A DNA stretch of 64,000 nucleotides from Microvirga arabica (GCF_016811235.1 NZ_JAFBID010000017.1:1-64000); one strand, 5' to 3'; counted from the first letter of the stretch, positions 38,790-48,765 are shown. A program made the numbers and translations. The notes: generated by a model not told the origin, from the letters alone.

Positions 38790-39563
38790 CTATTCCGGCA
38801 CGTAGCGCGGGTAGGTGGTCTTGCTGGCCCGTGCAAAGGCGAGGTCGATGGCCACGGTGGCGTAGGGCGCCTCCGGGGTGGTCTCTGCCAGCACGTTGCC
38901 CTCCGGGTCCACCACCCAGCCGAGCCCGCCGCAATTGGCCTTGTATCCTTCAGGCGCCCAGAGGTTGGACGACAGGCAATAGGCGCCCGAGCAGACTGCC
39001 GCCGCCTGGCCGCCGGCCAGCCACTTGCGGGTGGATCCATGCGGCGTCGCCCGCGGAACGCACAGGAGATCGGCCCGACTCGCCGCGTAATGGCGCGCCC
39101 ACTCGAAGAACCACATCTCGGTGCAGATCTGCACGCCGATGCGCATGCCCAGCGCCCGTGCGATGTCGAAGGTGCCCGGACCGCGCTCGTACCAGGTATG
39201 CTCGTAATAGCCCTCCTCGTCGGGAAGGTAGTATTTCTGGTGCACGGGCACGGCGCCCGTCTCCTCCGTCCAGAGATAGGCCTCGTTGCGCCGGCTGCCG
39301 TGCGGCATGACGATGGGCCTCGTGCCCATCACAGCCTTGGAGTTCAACGTGGACATGCGCGCGATGCGCGCCTCATGCAGAGCCACGGCCTTCTGCCACT
39401 GGTCCGCATCCGGCTCAGGGTCGGCGGCCAGCCACTCGCCGAAAGACATCTCCGGCACCAGCAGGAAATCCGACGCTTCCTGGGCCACATGCGCGGCCAA
39501 GCCCTCCAGGGTGGCGTCCAGATGATCCGGGCGACAATCGATTTGGCAGACGGTGACCTTCAT
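38790..39563 (-). CDS. Carbon-nitrogen hydrolase (nitrilase superfamily)
   Basis: A 257-residue amidase-type enzyme with the Glu-Lys-Cys triad: Glu in VPEMSFGEW, Lys in HQKYYLPDEEGYYE and Cys in GVQICTEMWFFEWA. A second conserved stretch is VVDPEGNVLAET. The family cleaves amides, nitriles or N-carbamoyl compounds; the exact substrate is unclear. It is divergent from an AsnC-type regulator, which probably controls it in response to an amino acid or amide. Confidence 0.88.
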   Translation of the reverse strand: MKVTVCQIDCRPDHLDATLEGLAAHVAQEASDFLLVPEMSFGEWLAADPEPDADQWQKAVALHEARIARMSTLNSKAVMGTRPIVMPHGSRRNEAYLWTEETGAVPVHQKYYLPDEEGYYEHTWYERGPGTFDIARALGMRIGVQICTEMWFFEWARHYAASRADLLCVPRATPHGSTRKWLAGGQAAAVCSGAYCLSSNLWAPEGYKANCGGLGWVVDPEGNVLAETTPEAPYATVAIDLAFARASKTTYPRYVPE

Positions 39564-39643
39564 GGCGTCTTAAGCCCCTCATTCTCTGAAAGCGGCTGCA
39601 AGCTTGACACTGCTGGCTCTCAGCAGAAAGAACCTCTCACTGG

Positions 39644-39672
39644 ACAAATCGTTCAGAAATGGAGCAATTTGT
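39644..39672. promoter_or_regulatory. Inverted repeat in the amidase-AsnC divergent promoter
   Basis: ACAAAT at 39644-39649 and ATTTGT at 39667-39672 form an inverted repeat with a 17-base spacer, 25 bases before the AsnC ATG, in the only gap between the two divergent genes. AsnC/Lrp proteins bind degenerate AT-rich palindromes, so this is a candidate operator. Confidence 0.4.
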
Positions 39673-39696
39673 GCAGCCCTCCTGACGATATGCGCC

Positions 39697-40119
39697 ATGC
39701 TGGACCGTACTGACCAAGAGCTGCTCCTTCTCCTCGCCGACAATGCCCGCAAGCCAGCGGTCGAACTGGCGCGCAGGCTCAAGATCTCCCGGGCGACGGT
39801 TCAGAGCCGGATCGCCAGGTTGGTCGATCTCGGCATCATCCGCCGCTTCACGGTGGAACTGGGAGCAGAGGAGGCCGAACGGCTGATCGAGGCCTTTGTG
39901 CTGGTGCGGCTGACGGCGAAGGACAGTGCTCCAACCATCAACGCGATCCGGAGGATCGAGGCCGTGACCTCCATTCACACCCTCAACGGGCGCTTCGACC
40001 TGATTGCCGACATTCGCGTCCGGACCATGAGCGAGCTTGATGCGGTCCTGCTGACGATCCGCAAGCTGCCTGACGTGGTGGAGACCGAGAGCAGCGTCAG
40101 GATGACAAGGCGCAAGTGA
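39697..40119 (+). CDS. Lrp/AsnC-family transcriptional regulator
   Basis: A 140-residue regulator. The N-terminal helix-turn-helix is LDRTDQELLLLLADNARKPA and LARRLKISRATVQSRIARL; the C-terminal RAM ligand domain follows (EAFVLVRLTAKDS, VTSIHTLNGRFDLIADIRV). I chose ATG 39697, which gives the normal family start; the frame is open to 39604. It is divergent from the nitrilase-family amidase gene, the likely target. Confidence 0.92.
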   Translation: MLDRTDQELLLLLADNARKPAVELARRLKISRATVQSRIARLVDLGIIRRFTVELGAEEAERLIEAFVLVRLTAKDSAPTINAIRRIEAVTSIHTLNGRFDLIADIRVRTMSELDAVLLTIRKLPDVVETESSVRMTRRK

Positions 40120-40266
40120 GGAGGCGCCCGCCGAACTTTCCATGCTGCCTCATGGCTTCGGGCCGAGCCGGCAACCAGGTTCCTACGATGAGCCGCATCA
40201 CGCGGCGGGGCACGGCGCCACACGGAGCACGGACCCGACTGTTGCCAGGATCAGGGATGGGCTCGG

Positions 40267-40449
40267 CTAGCGGTAATAGAAGTAGAGCACCCACGCCAGC
40301 AAGGCGACAACGATCGCCAAACCTGCGTGCCATCGCACCGCCTTTCTGACGTCTTCCGCAGTCGTCCGGGATTGTCGTCGCAAAGCTCGTGGTAGTGGCC
40401 GGTAGAGGATCCGGTACATGGATTTCATGGCAGATTTCCAAGGGTTCAA
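40267..40449 (-). CDS. Small single-span membrane protein, hypothetical
   Basis: A 60-residue frame with a basic N-terminal half (KSMYRILYRPLPRALRRQSR) and a C-terminal membrane segment (HAGLAIVVALLAWVLYFYYR). It lies just after the DUF421 gene in the same orientation. A start at the internal ATG 40428 is also possible. Composition favours a real membrane peptide, but there is no family match. Confidence 0.5.
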   Translation of the reverse strand: MNPWKSAMKSMYRILYRPLPRALRRQSRTTAEDVRKAVRWHAGLAIVVALLAWVLYFYYR

Positions 40450-40475
40450 GAGGGTGCGGGCAGGCCGTGCCAGCC

Positions 40476-40925
40476 CTATGTGCTCGCTTGCGGAACGATG
40501 GTGATGCCGCCGCTGACCTCGACGATGGCGTACTTGATCTGCTCCAGACGCTCGATGCCGTGCATGCGACGCGCGGCCTCCATGACGTCGTCCCGGCTCA
40601 CGCGGGCTGTGCTCATGCGCTCCTGCATGAGACGGCCATGCTCCACGATGATCGTCGGCACGCCGTCCATGAGCTTTTCCATGGTCTTCCAGCGGTTTTT
40701 GACCAGCGACATGCCGATGTTGATGAACAGCAGCGTGATGATCACAAGGGCCGCGTGCACGACCGACGGATCATCGCCGAGCAGCACCGGCTCGGTCGCT
40801 TCGCCGATGATCAGCAGCAGGACGAAGTCGAACGTCGTCATCTCGGAGAGCGTGCGGCGGCCCGCGATGCGGAACACGACCAGCAGGAAGAAATAGATGA
40901 AGGCGGCTCTGAGCACCGAGTCCAT
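40476..40925 (-). CDS. DUF421 (YetF-like) membrane protein
   Basis: A 149-residue protein with two to three N-terminal hydrophobic segments (AAFIYFFLLVVFRIAGRR, FDFVLLLIIGEATEPVLLGD, AALVIITLLFINIGMSLV) and the soluble DUF421 domain (GVPTIIVEHGRLMQERMS, DDVMEAARRMHGIERLEQIKYAIVEVSG). The function of the family is unknown. I chose the ATG at 40925. It follows the unknown membrane protein at 40942 by 16 bases, so they are probably one operon. A second DUF421 gene is at 51146. Confidence 0.88.
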   Translation of the reverse strand: MDSVLRAAFIYFFLLVVFRIAGRRTLSEMTTFDFVLLLIIGEATEPVLLGDDPSVVHAALVIITLLFINIGMSLVKNRWKTMEKLMDGVPTIIVEHGRLMQERMSTARVSRDDVMEAARRMHGIERLEQIKYAIVEVSGGITIVPQAST

Positions 40926-40941
40926 GATCGTGGCTCCAGGG

Positions 40942-41547
40942 CTAAGGATAGATGAACTGGGAGAGGCGGGCCGGCTCGCGCCCACTCAGACGAATCTCGG
41001 CGGAGTGGGAGCCGACCTCCCGCAGCTTCAGCGCGAAGCGGATCGTGACCGGCTGGCCCGGTTGCGCCAGCGGGAACACGTACTCGACGTCACCGCCGAG
41101 GCTCCTGGCCTCCCGGGGTTCGGGCGCGATCCCCTTCACCTCGACCGCATCGAGGAAAGTGCCGCTCACGCGAAGCGGGATGGCGTTCTCGGCCGTCGCT
41201 TCAGGCGCGACGTCCACCCGCAAGGTGAATTCGGAGCCTTGACGCTGGAAGCGCTCGTATTCGATCCTCACCAAGCCGACCGGGTCGCTCGCCTCCTGCC
41301 AGCTTACCGGGCCGTAGCCAAAGACGCCGGTCAACGCGGTCAGGACAAGGCCACCCATGGCGAACCAGCCGAAGCGCTGGATGGTCCATGTCCTCCGCTG
41401 CCAGGCCATATCCTCGTCAACCTCAATCGAGCGTGGATCTTCTCCGGGCTGACGGCGTGCGTTCTCAGGCTTTGCGTTCCGATTCACGGCGCTTACACGC
41501 GCGTTGTCGCTGGCCAGTGAGGCCAGTTCATCATGGCGAGGTTTCAT
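40942..41547 (-). CDS. Hypothetical single-span membrane protein
   Basis: A 201-residue protein with a polar N-terminus of about 50 residues, one transmembrane segment (FGWFAMGGLVLTALTGVFGYG) and a C-terminal extracytoplasmic domain rich in beta-strand-like sequence (SEFTLRVDVAPEATAENAIP; VTIRFALKLREVG). No named family was recognised. It is the first gene of a probable two- or three-gene unit with the DUF421 protein, which suggests a shared membrane role. Confidence 0.75.
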   Translation of the reverse strand: MKPRHDELASLASDNARVSAVNRNAKPENARRQPGEDPRSIEVDEDMAWQRRTWTIQRFGWFAMGGLVLTALTGVFGYGPVSWQEASDPVGLVRIEYERFQRQGSEFTLRVDVAPEATAENAIPLRVSGTFLDAVEVKGIAPEPREARSLGGDVEYVFPLAQPGQPVTIRFALKLREVGSHSAEIRLSGREPARLSQFIYP

Positions 41548-41739
41548 CTGACCCTCACATGGCCTCGCATCGTGCCCGCACGGAAGCGCCGTTAATCAAC
41601 GACGGCTACCGTACGCCTATGGCGAGGCGCTGGATCAATCGCGGTTGTTGGGGAGAGCATGTCCGCCCGACTGGGAGGGGCCTGTGAGGCGCGCCTCCCC
41701 AGCCGGGCTATGAGCCCGTTTGGAGGCTCCCGGCGCGGG

Positions 41740-42213
41740 TCAGGTATCGTTTCTGCGACAAGGGTCCGAACATGATCCTGATAACATGGAGCCGCGCCCC
41801 TGGGTTTCAATCGGAATTGGGGATGGGCTGGCCTTTGGCCGCACGTCGACACCCATGCTATTCCGGCTGCGGCCTTCTTCCTTCGAATTCAGTTGATCTA
41901 TGTGAATGCTGGCCCTTCCGTCTGGGGGTATGGCCCGATCCATGCTGGACAAGCCCATTCTCTGGCCGCTTTCCTGAATCGATCCCCGGATAATCACTGA
42001 GCCTGTCAGCTGTTCCGGGTCTCCAGGGACGAGATCGATGGCGACGCAAACCTCGTAACCCTCCTGCACATGGTCTTGACGGGCAGGGCCAAGGCGGCCG
42101 AATGAAGACGTCACCACGTGATCGATGGCATGGGCCGGATGGCGGCGGAGGCTCCAACCACCAAACAGCAAGAATGGGTGAAATGCACCACAGCCAGGAT
42201 GCAGGCGATACAC
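41740..42213 (-). CDS. Uncertain open frame, possibly a small unknown gene
   Basis: The minus strand is open for 157 codons in the otherwise empty 41548-42182 interval. The middle reads like protein (YEVCVAIDLVPGDPEQLTGS; GRASIHIDQLNSKEEGRSR), but codon bias is weaker than in the neighbouring genes and no family was recognised. It overlaps the start of the histidine kinase gene on the other strand, so the upstream part of the frame is doubtful. Confidence 0.25.
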   Translation of the reverse strand: MYRLHPGCGAFHPFLLFGGWSLRRHPAHAIDHVVTSSFGRLGPARQDHVQEGYEVCVAIDLVPGDPEQLTGSVIIRGSIQESGQRMGLSSMDRAIPPDGRASIHIDQLNSKEEGRSRNSMGVDVRPKASPSPIPIETQGRGSMLSGSCSDPCRRNDT

Positions 42214-44621
42214 CGAGCTTCCTCTCCGGGGGCGGAGCTATGGGCGCTCTCATGCGGGCGCACGACTGGTCGGCGACGCCGCTCGGAAACGCCGCCCGAT
42301 GGCCGCGGGAGCTCAAGGCGCTTGTCGGGGTCGTGCTGAGCTCCAGGCAGCCCATGTATATCGTTTGGGGACCCGAGCGCACATTGCTCTACAACGATGA
42401 CTTTGCCTACATTCTTGCACGAAAGCATCCTGCCGCGCTGGGCATGCCGATCCTGGAGGCATGGTCCGAGATCCGCGACGTCCTCCTGCCGCTCATTGAG
42501 CGGGCCTATGCGGGCGAGCCGGTTCACATTGAGGACCTCGCCCTCAGCCTGGAGCGGCGGGGCTATCCGGAGGAGACACATTTTTCGCTCTCCTACACAC
42601 CCGTGCGTGACGAGACCGGAGCCGTCGCCGGGTTCTTCTGCCTCTGCACCGAGATCACCGGCCAGGTCATGGCCGAGCAGCGGCTGGCGGCCGAGACCGC
42701 GCGGCAGCGGCGCCTGTTCGAGCAGGCGCCGGGCTTCATCGCGATCCTAAGCGGGCCCGAGCATGTGTTCGAGTTCGCCAACCACGCTTATAGGCGCCTG
42801 TCCGGCGATCGTGAGCTTGTCGGCAGGACTGCCCTGGAGATTTTTCCAGAGGCTACTGGCCAGGCCTTTCTCGAATGGCTCGACCAGGTCTATGCGAGCG
42901 GCGAGCGGGTCGTGGCCCACGATGTTCCGGTCCGCCTGCACCGCTCCGCCGGCGCTATGACGGAGGTGCGATTCCTCAACTTCATCTACGAACCGGTGAC
43001 CGATAGGGCCGGACGGGTGACCGGAATCTTCGTCCAGGGCCACGACGTCACCGAGACGCATCAGGCCCAAGCCGCCCTTGCGGCGAGCAACGCACGCTAC
43101 ACGAGCGTGCTGGCGGCCATGAGCGAGGGCTTCATCATTCTCGACCAGGACTTCCGCATCACCGAGATCAATGCCGAAGGGTTGCGGCTCGACGGCCGTC
43201 CCGCCCGCGAGATCCTCGGGCGCAGCCACTGGGAGGTCTTCCCTGCCGTGGTTGGCACCCCGGTCGAGGCCGCCTACCGCCGCGCCATGAGCGAACGCGT
43301 GCCGGTCGAGCTCGAGCACCGCTACGGGGACGAGGCAGGCGGGCAGGAACTCTGGCTGGCGCTGCGGATCTACCCGGTCCCGGGCGGCGTCGCCGCCTTC
43401 TACCGGGACATCTGTGACCGCAAGCGGGCCGAGGCGGCCCAGGCCGAGGCCCTGCGCCGGGCCGAGGAGTCATTACGTCAGGCGCAGAAGATGGAGGCGG
43501 TGGGCCAGCTCACCGGCGGCATCGCCCATGACTTCAACAACCTGCTCACCGGCATCATCGGCGCGCTCGACCTGATGCAGACCCGCATCAGCCAAGGCCG
43601 GATGGAGACGGTCGGACGTTATGCGAACGCGGCGATGGATTCCGCCCGACGCGCTGCGGCACTGACCCATCGCCTGCTCGCTTTCTCGCGCCGCCAGCCG
43701 CTCGACCCGAAGCCGGTCGATGCCAACGAGCTCGTTGGGTCGATGGAGGATTTGCTGCGCCGGACCCTCGGCCCGCTCCATGCCCTGGAGATCGTCAGGG
43801 CGGACGGGCTCTGGACGACCCGGTGCGATCCCAACCAGCTCGAAACTGCGATCCTCAACCTGGCCATTAATGCCCGGGACGCCATGCCGGACGGCGGCCG
43901 GCTGACCATCGAGACCGCGAACGCGCTGGTCGACGGCGCCTCTGCGGCCTCCCTTGGGATCACCCCAGGGCAGTACGTGGCAGTCTCCGTCGCCGACACA
44001 GGAACCGGCATGCCGCCGGACGTGATCGCCCATGTCTTCGAGCCGTTCTTCACCACCAAGCCCGAAGGGCAGGGGACGGGGCTGGGACTGCCGATGGTGT
44101 ACGGCTTTGCCAGACAGAGCGAGGGGCACCTGAAGATCGAGTCGGAGATCGGCAGGGGCACGACGATCAGGATCTACTTGCCGCGGCACCATGGCGCCGC
44201 AGCTGAGGAGGTTCCGGACACAACCCTTGCCGCGGTGCCGAGGGCCGGAGCAGGAGAGACCGTGCTGATCGTCGAAGACGAGCCGGTGATCCGGGATCTG
44301 ATCATCGAGGTGCTCCAAGACCTCGGCTACCGGACGCTTGCGGCCGTGGACGGGCCGGCGGGCCTCAGAATTCTGCGATCCCAGCAGGGACGCATCGACC
44401 TGCTGATCACGGACGTTGGTCTGCCTGGAATCAACGGGCGCGATCTCGCCGACGAGGCACGGGAAGCCCGGCCCGATCTCAAGGTACTGTTCATCACCGG
44501 ATATGCCGAGACCGCGCCGTTGGCGAGCGGCTTCCTGAAACCGGGAATGGAGCTCGTCACCAAGCCGTTCGCGGTTGAGGCATTGGCGGCCCGGATCAGG
44601 AGCATAATCGAGGGCATATGA
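42183..44621 (+). CDS. Hybrid sensor histidine kinase with three PAS-type domains and a receiver
   Basis: About 812 residues. Three PAS-like sensor domains come first ([60 protein letters not shown]), then a short coiled coil ([20 protein letters not shown]), HisKA with the phosphorylated His in [14 protein letters not shown], HATPase ([38 protein letters not shown]) and a C-terminal receiver ([11 protein letters not shown], phospho-Asp in [14 protein letters not shown]). There is no membrane segment, so it senses a cytosolic signal. No response regulator with an output domain is next to it. The start is uncertain: ATGs at 42102, 42174 and 42183 are in frame. Confidence 0.88.
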   Translation: MHHSQDAGDTPSFLSGGGAMGALMRAHDWSATPLGNAARWPRELKALVGVVLSSRQPMYIVWGPERTLLYNDDFAYILARKHPAALGMPILEAWSEIRDVLLPLIERAYAGEPVHIEDLALSLERRGYPEETHFSLSYTPVRDETGAVAGFFCLCTEITGQVMAEQRLAAETARQRRLFEQAPGFIAILSGPEHVFEFANHAYRRLSGDRELVGRTALEIFPEATGQAFLEWLDQVYASGERVVAHDVPVRLHRSAGAMTEVRFLNFIYEPVTDRAGRVTGIFVQGHDVTETHQAQAALAASNARYTSVLAAMSEGFIILDQDFRITEINAEGLRLDGRPAREILGRSHWEVFPAVVGTPVEAAYRRAMSERVPVELEHRYGDEAGGQELWLALRIYPVPGGVAAFYRDICDRKRAEAAQAEALRRAEESLRQAQKMEAVGQLTGGIAHDFNNLLTGIIGALDLMQTRISQGRMETVGRYANAAMDSARRAAALTHRLLAFSRRQPLDPKPVDANELVGSMEDLLRRTLGPLHALEIVRADGLWTTRCDPNQLETAILNLAINARDAMPDGGRLTIETANALVDGASAASLGITPGQYVAVSVADTGTGMPPDVIAHVFEPFFTTKPEGQGTGLGLPMVYGFARQSEGHLKIESEIGRGTTIRIYLPRHHGAAAEEVPDTTLAAVPRAGAGETVLIVEDEPVIRDLIIEVLQDLGYRTLAAVDGPAGLRILRSQQGRIDLLITDVGLPGINGRDLADEAREARPDLKVLFITGYAETAPLASGFLKPGMELVTKPFAVEALAARIRSIIEGI

Positions 44622-44908
44622 GCAGTCGGGCCGGAGCGGACCCCTCCGGACTGTGGGTCAGCCAGTTCGCTGCGCCCTTTTGCCCGGAGCCTGGTCTCGA
44701 ACTGACCATCCTCACGACCGTTAGAGCGGTACCATGAACTCACGCGTATCCCTCCAGCGGCTCTTGATTCACGCAGGTCGCGTTCAGACGGGCGGGTAAG
44801 CCCGTGACGGCGCGGCACCGCCGCGTCTGTCCGGGCTCGCGTCGCTTCATCTCTTCCATGAAAGCTGTGTGGCGGCCCAGGACTTGGGCTGCAAAGGATG
44901 CGTGACCA
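44622..44908. other. Interval before the cyanophycinase remnant
   Basis: These 287 bases hold no recognisable gene, RNA or clear terminator. Short GC-rich inverted repeats occur but none is followed by a T run. Confidence 0.5.
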
Positions 44909-45713
44909 ATGCCGCGCGTAGAGATCGTGTCAGATCACAGGATCAAGAACAGCCAAGGCCCCCTTATCCTCATCGGAGGTGCGGAGGACAAAGAAGGAGA
45001 CCGGAAGATCCTGCGGGAGGTGGCCCGTCGCCTGAACGGCGGACGGCTTGTCCTTGCCACCGTCGCATCGCACGAACCGAACGGTTACTTCCAGACCTAT
45101 CAGAAAGCGTTCCAAGGGCTGGGCGTAACGGACGTCATGGAGCTCTATGTGAACGGCCGCTCCGAGACCTTTGACCCGGACAAGCTGCGGACCATTCGAC
45201 GGAGCGGCCGGGGTCTTCTTCGAGGGCGGTGGCCTGATCGCCGGCACATCGGCGGGAGCATCGGTCATGAGCGAGACGATGCTGGCACAAGGCAAAAGCA
45301 GCCAGTCCTACAGGATCGGCGACTTGCGGATGGCACCGGGCCTGGGCTTCCTCCCAGATGCGATCATCGATCAGCACTTTGCCGAACGTGGACGCTTCGG
45401 GCGCCTGTTCGGCGCCGTGGCCCACAATCCGCGGGTCCTTAGGATTGGCCTGGATGAGGATACGGCGCTTGTCGTTGAGGGTGGGAGCTTCGAGGTGGTT
45501 GGAAGCGGCTGTGCCTATGTGGTCGACGGTGCCGGAATCACCCACTCCAACACCGCGGGGGCGCGGCCCAGCCGGGCGTTCTCCATGTACGACCTGCGCC
45601 TGCACGTCCTGTGCCCCGGCGACACGTTCGATGTCTGCAAACGCCGACCGACCGGGGCGCCGGACATCGAGACAAGCCAAAGACTGGAGATGAAGGCCTC
45701 GGATCAACCTTAG
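44909..45713 (+). pseudogene. Cyanophycinase, broken by a frameshift and an internal deletion
   Basis: The first frame begins with SQGPLILIGGAEDKEGDRKI, the usual cyanophycinase start, and continues to DPDKLRTI. One extra base near 45190-45196 then shifts the frame; without it the reading would be LRTIDGAAGVFFEGG. The next residues jump straight to GLIAGTSAGASVMSETML, which holds the serine nucleophile, so about 25-27 residues usually found between the GGDQ motif and GTSAGAS are missing. The rest is family-like (YRIGDLRMAPGLGFLP, IIDQHFAERGRFGRLFGAVA, VVDGAGITHSNTA). The frameshift could be a sequencing error, but the deletion would still remove conserved sequence. Confidence 0.85.
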
Positions 45714-45871
45714 CGCACAATGGTCCGAAACTTCATGGTCACTTCATCGTCATCGTCCTGGGGAGGGATCTCCCGCCCTCCAGAAGACGGCCACCGAATG
45801 CCGGGCTCTTCGAGATGGAGCCGTCGGAAAAGTCTTCACGTCGGGCATCGTTGCGGTGCGAAGAGGTGACC

Positions 45872-47242
45872 ATGGAACGCCTGCGAACACATTGGGAGTT
45901 CCTGCGGACGAGCTTCTGGTTCGTCCCCAGCCTCATGGCGGCTGGCGCTGTCGGATTGGTGGCGCTCACCATCACCATCGAGCGGTCGATGACCGCGGTC
46001 GGCCCGGACACGCCCTGGTTTCTCTACGTCGGGGATACGGCGGACGCGCGGGCCGTGCTGTCCACGATCCTGTCGTCGATGATCACCATGGCCACCCTGG
46101 TGTTCTCCATCACGATGGTGGTGCTGACCCTGGCGGCAAGCCAGTTCGGACCGCGCCTGATCCGCAGCTTCATGGCCAATCCGCAGACACAGGTTGTGCT
46201 CGGCACCTTCGTGATGACGATCGTGTACTGCCTGCTCGTCTTTCCGGTGGTCGGATACCGCGAGAGTTCGGGCAAGTTGCCCTTCGTCAGCGTCAGCATC
46301 GCCCTGGCGCTGACGGTCCTCAGCACTGGGCTGCTTGTGCTGTTCCTCCATAGTCTGGCCCGCTCCATCGTGTCGGAGACCGTGATCGAGCGGGTCGGCC
46401 TCGAACTGGACGAGCTCCTTGATGAGCTCGCTCCCCTCGACGCGGCCGGGCCGAACGAAGTGCCCACCGAGCAGCTGCTTCCCGCCGACTTTGATCGACG
46501 GGCAGCGTTCTTCGGCTCGAGGCAGCCGGGATACGTCGAGGCGATCCAGTTCGAGCGGCTCTTGGCCACCGCCGAACAGGCCGACCTGCTGATCGTCCTG
46601 TATTTCCGCGCCGGCCATTACGTCGTGCCTGGTTCCCGCGAGTTTGCCGTGTACCCGGGTGAGCGCCTCAACAAGAAGCTCGTGGCCGAGATCCAGGACG
46701 CCATCCTCACCGGGATCTACAGAACCCCGGTTCAGGATCCTGACTTCTCGCTTCGCCATCTTGACGAGATCGCCGACCGGGCGCTGTCGGCGGCGGTCAA
46801 CGATCCGTACACGGCGGTGGCTGTCATTGACCGGCTCTCGGCCTCCCTGTGCAAGCTCATGGGAAGGGCGCTGCCGGAGGGCGTGTTCAGGGGCAAGGAC
46901 GGGGCCGTACGTCTTGCCTGCACCCAGCCAACCTATGCCGGGCTGATCGCGGCCGGCTTCAACCAGATCCGGCAGAACGGCGCCGGCATGCCCATCATTG
47001 TCCTGCACCTCCTGGAGGCTGTCGAGCGGATTGCCGAGCACGTCCGGCTGCCGGAGCAGCAGGAGGCGCTGGCCGAACAGGCCCGGGTGATCGTGGAGGC
47101 GGCCCGCTCCCGCATCAGGGATGAATTCGACCGTCAGAAGATTGAGGAGCGCTATACCACCGTTGAGCGCACGCTCGATCGGACGGCCATGGGCCGATCG
47201 CGGCGGACGGGCAGCGTCTCGTCCACAGCGCCTGCACCATGA
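45872..47242 (+). CDS. DUF2254 membrane protein
   Basis: A 456-residue predicted membrane protein of the DUF2254 family. Four hydrophobic segments lie in the first half (SLMAAGAVGLVALTITIE, SMITMATLVFSITMVVLTLA, QVVLGTFVMTIVYCLLVF, VSVSIALALTVLSTGLLVLF), with the family signature LAASQFGPRLIRSFMANPQT between them. A cytosolic domain follows with DEIADRALSAAVNDPYTAV. Function unknown. The ATG at 45872 has AAGAGGTGACC upstream; the open frame extends further but has no support there. Confidence 0.88.
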   Translation: MERLRTHWEFLRTSFWFVPSLMAAGAVGLVALTITIERSMTAVGPDTPWFLYVGDTADARAVLSTILSSMITMATLVFSITMVVLTLAASQFGPRLIRSFMANPQTQVVLGTFVMTIVYCLLVFPVVGYRESSGKLPFVSVSIALALTVLSTGLLVLFLHSLARSIVSETVIERVGLELDELLDELAPLDAAGPNEVPTEQLLPADFDRRAAFFGSRQPGYVEAIQFERLLATAEQADLLIVLYFRAGHYVVPGSREFAVYPGERLNKKLVAEIQDAILTGIYRTPVQDPDFSLRHLDEIADRALSAAVNDPYTAVAVIDRLSASLCKLMGRALPEGVFRGKDGAVRLACTQPTYAGLIAAGFNQIRQNGAGMPIIVLHLLEAVERIAEHVRLPEQQEALAEQARVIVEAARSRIRDEFDRQKIEERYTTVERTLDRTAMGRSRRTGSVSSTAPAP

Positions 47243-47384
47243 TGGTTATCTTGGGCATTCACCGCCAGGAGACCGGACACAGGATCACTTCCGGCTTCGC
47301 TTCATTGGACCTGCTCCAGGTCGAAAGCCCCGTTTCAGGCAGCAGGCGAGGGCGCCCCGCCGCTCACGACTCGCCCCAGCACCA

Positions 47385-48158
47385 CTACGTCGATCTATCC
47401 GCCTCGCCTGACGGATGATCGCGTCTTTTGGAGAACACCATGGCCGCAACAAGCCCAGCGATGGCAGCGATCAGAGCGGCCGGGCCCGACACCGCCATGA
47501 AGCCGAATGCGTCGTACAGAAAGGCTCCCACCGCGGCGCCAGCGGAAAAGGCGCACCACAGCAGGGCATGCGGAGACCAGCCCCGGAGCCCGCCACGTCC
47601 GAGAAGGACCCTGCCGAGGCCCTGACCGAGGCTGACGAGGGTGCCGGTCATGAAGGTCACGCCCAAGCGCACGCCGTTGACGGGCCGCAAGGCCGTGTTC
47701 TGAACCCCCATGGCCGCCGCAACGGGAAGAATGGCGACGGAGGCGCCCCATCCGGTCCCGGCAAGAACAGCCGCGCCGGCAAGAAGGCTCCCTTCCAGCA
47801 ACAGCACGGCCGGCAGCGCCCAAATCCCGGTGACATCAGCCAGGATGGTTGCCATGGTCGTGCCTGCAAGAAAGACGGCGATCAGAACAGCCCCCTTGTA
47901 CACGGCGTCCCAATGGCCCTCGCTGATGCCAACCCCGAGCGAGATGCTGGCGCCGCTCATGAACGAGGCAAAGAGGCCGCCGAGTTCGATGTAGCCGATG
48001 GCATCGACATATCCTGCAACGGCGATCAGCACGACACCCAAGCCAACCTGCGCATCTGGACCGATCAACGGCTGGACGATACCGCGCGGCAAAGCCTTCG
48101 CCCCGGGGCCGGACGCTCCCTTGACGGGTTCAGGCGTGCTGGTTTTCGGCTCAGGCAT
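47385..48158 (-). CDS. DUF1275 (YoaK-like) membrane protein
   Basis: A 257-residue protein with about six hydrophobic segments. Family marks are GYVDAIGYIELGGLFASFMSG, AAMGVQNTALRPVNGVRLGV and TFMTGTLVSLGQGL. The function is unknown. I chose the ATG at 48158, before EPKTSTPEPV, over the longer open frame, because the hydrophobic core starts soon after it. Confidence 0.87.
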   Translation of the reverse strand: MPEPKTSTPEPVKGASGPGAKALPRGIVQPLIGPDAQVGLGVVLIAVAGYVDAIGYIELGGLFASFMSGASISLGVGISEGHWDAVYKGAVLIAVFLAGTTMATILADVTGIWALPAVLLLEGSLLAGAAVLAGTGWGASVAILPVAAAMGVQNTALRPVNGVRLGVTFMTGTLVSLGQGLGRVLLGRGGLRGWSPHALLWCAFSAGAAVGAFLYDAFGFMAVSGPAALIAAIAGLVAAMVFSKRRDHPSGEADRST

Positions 48159-48348
48159 GATGTTCCCAGCAAGATGAATTCCTCTAACTCCGAAACCCGC
48201 AGCGTGGTTTGCTTCAATCCTCGGGGCTGCTCTTTGAGAGCCCCATACTCGGAACGGCGTCTCGTGCCCGGGATTGGAGGGATATTGAAGGAGTGAAGGA
48301 GCAGGGCCTTCGATCTTGCTCCCGCAACATCCTGACGGAGAAGCACCG

Positions 48349-48765
48349 ATGCCGCTCATCCACATCAAGGCCGGCCCCTTCGATTTTGAAGCGAAGCTTG
48401 AGCAGGAAGCTGCACCGGAGACCTGCGAACGGTTCCTGAGCCTGCTGCCCTACAACCAGCGGATCATCCACGTGCGCTGGAGCGGGGAAGCCTGCTGGAT
48501 TCCCCTTGGCAGTACGGATTTCGGCCTCGGCTCCGAGAACGCGACAAGCTATCCGGCGCCTGGTCAGTTCCTGCTCTATCCCGGCGGGTTCAGCGAAACC
48601 GAACTGCTTCTGGCCTACGGCGGGGTCCGTTTCGCGAGCAAGATGGGCCAGCTCGCGGGCAACCATTTCCTGACGATCAGCAAGGGGCAGGACAATCTCC
48701 TGGCACTCGGCACGAAGACCCTTTGGGAAGGCGCACAGGATATCCTGTTCGAACGTCTAGAATGA
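48349..48765 (+). CDS. DUF3830 family protein (cyclophilin-like)
   Basis: A 138-residue protein with the DUF3830 marks FLSLLPYNQRIIHVRWSGEA, LYPGGFSETELLLAYGGVRF and NHFLTISKGQDNLLALG. Members are often encoded with amide or hydantoin catabolic genes, but the function is undefined. It is divergent from the DUF1275 gene across 190 bases and converges with the FCD-GntR gene. The 178 bases after it hold no recognised gene. Confidence 0.8.
   Translation: MPLIHIKAGPFDFEAKLEQEAAPETCERFLSLLPYNQRIIHVRWSGEACWIPLGSTDFGLGSENATSYPAPGQFLLYPGGFSETELLLAYGGVRFASKMGQLAGNHFLTISKGQDNLLALGTKTLWEGAQDILFERLE

Noticed and set aside
40389-41520. Plus-strand open frames opposite the DUF421 locus
   Set aside because: The minus-strand frames show membrane segments and DUF421 motifs; the plus-strand ones are Arg/Asp/His-rich shadows.
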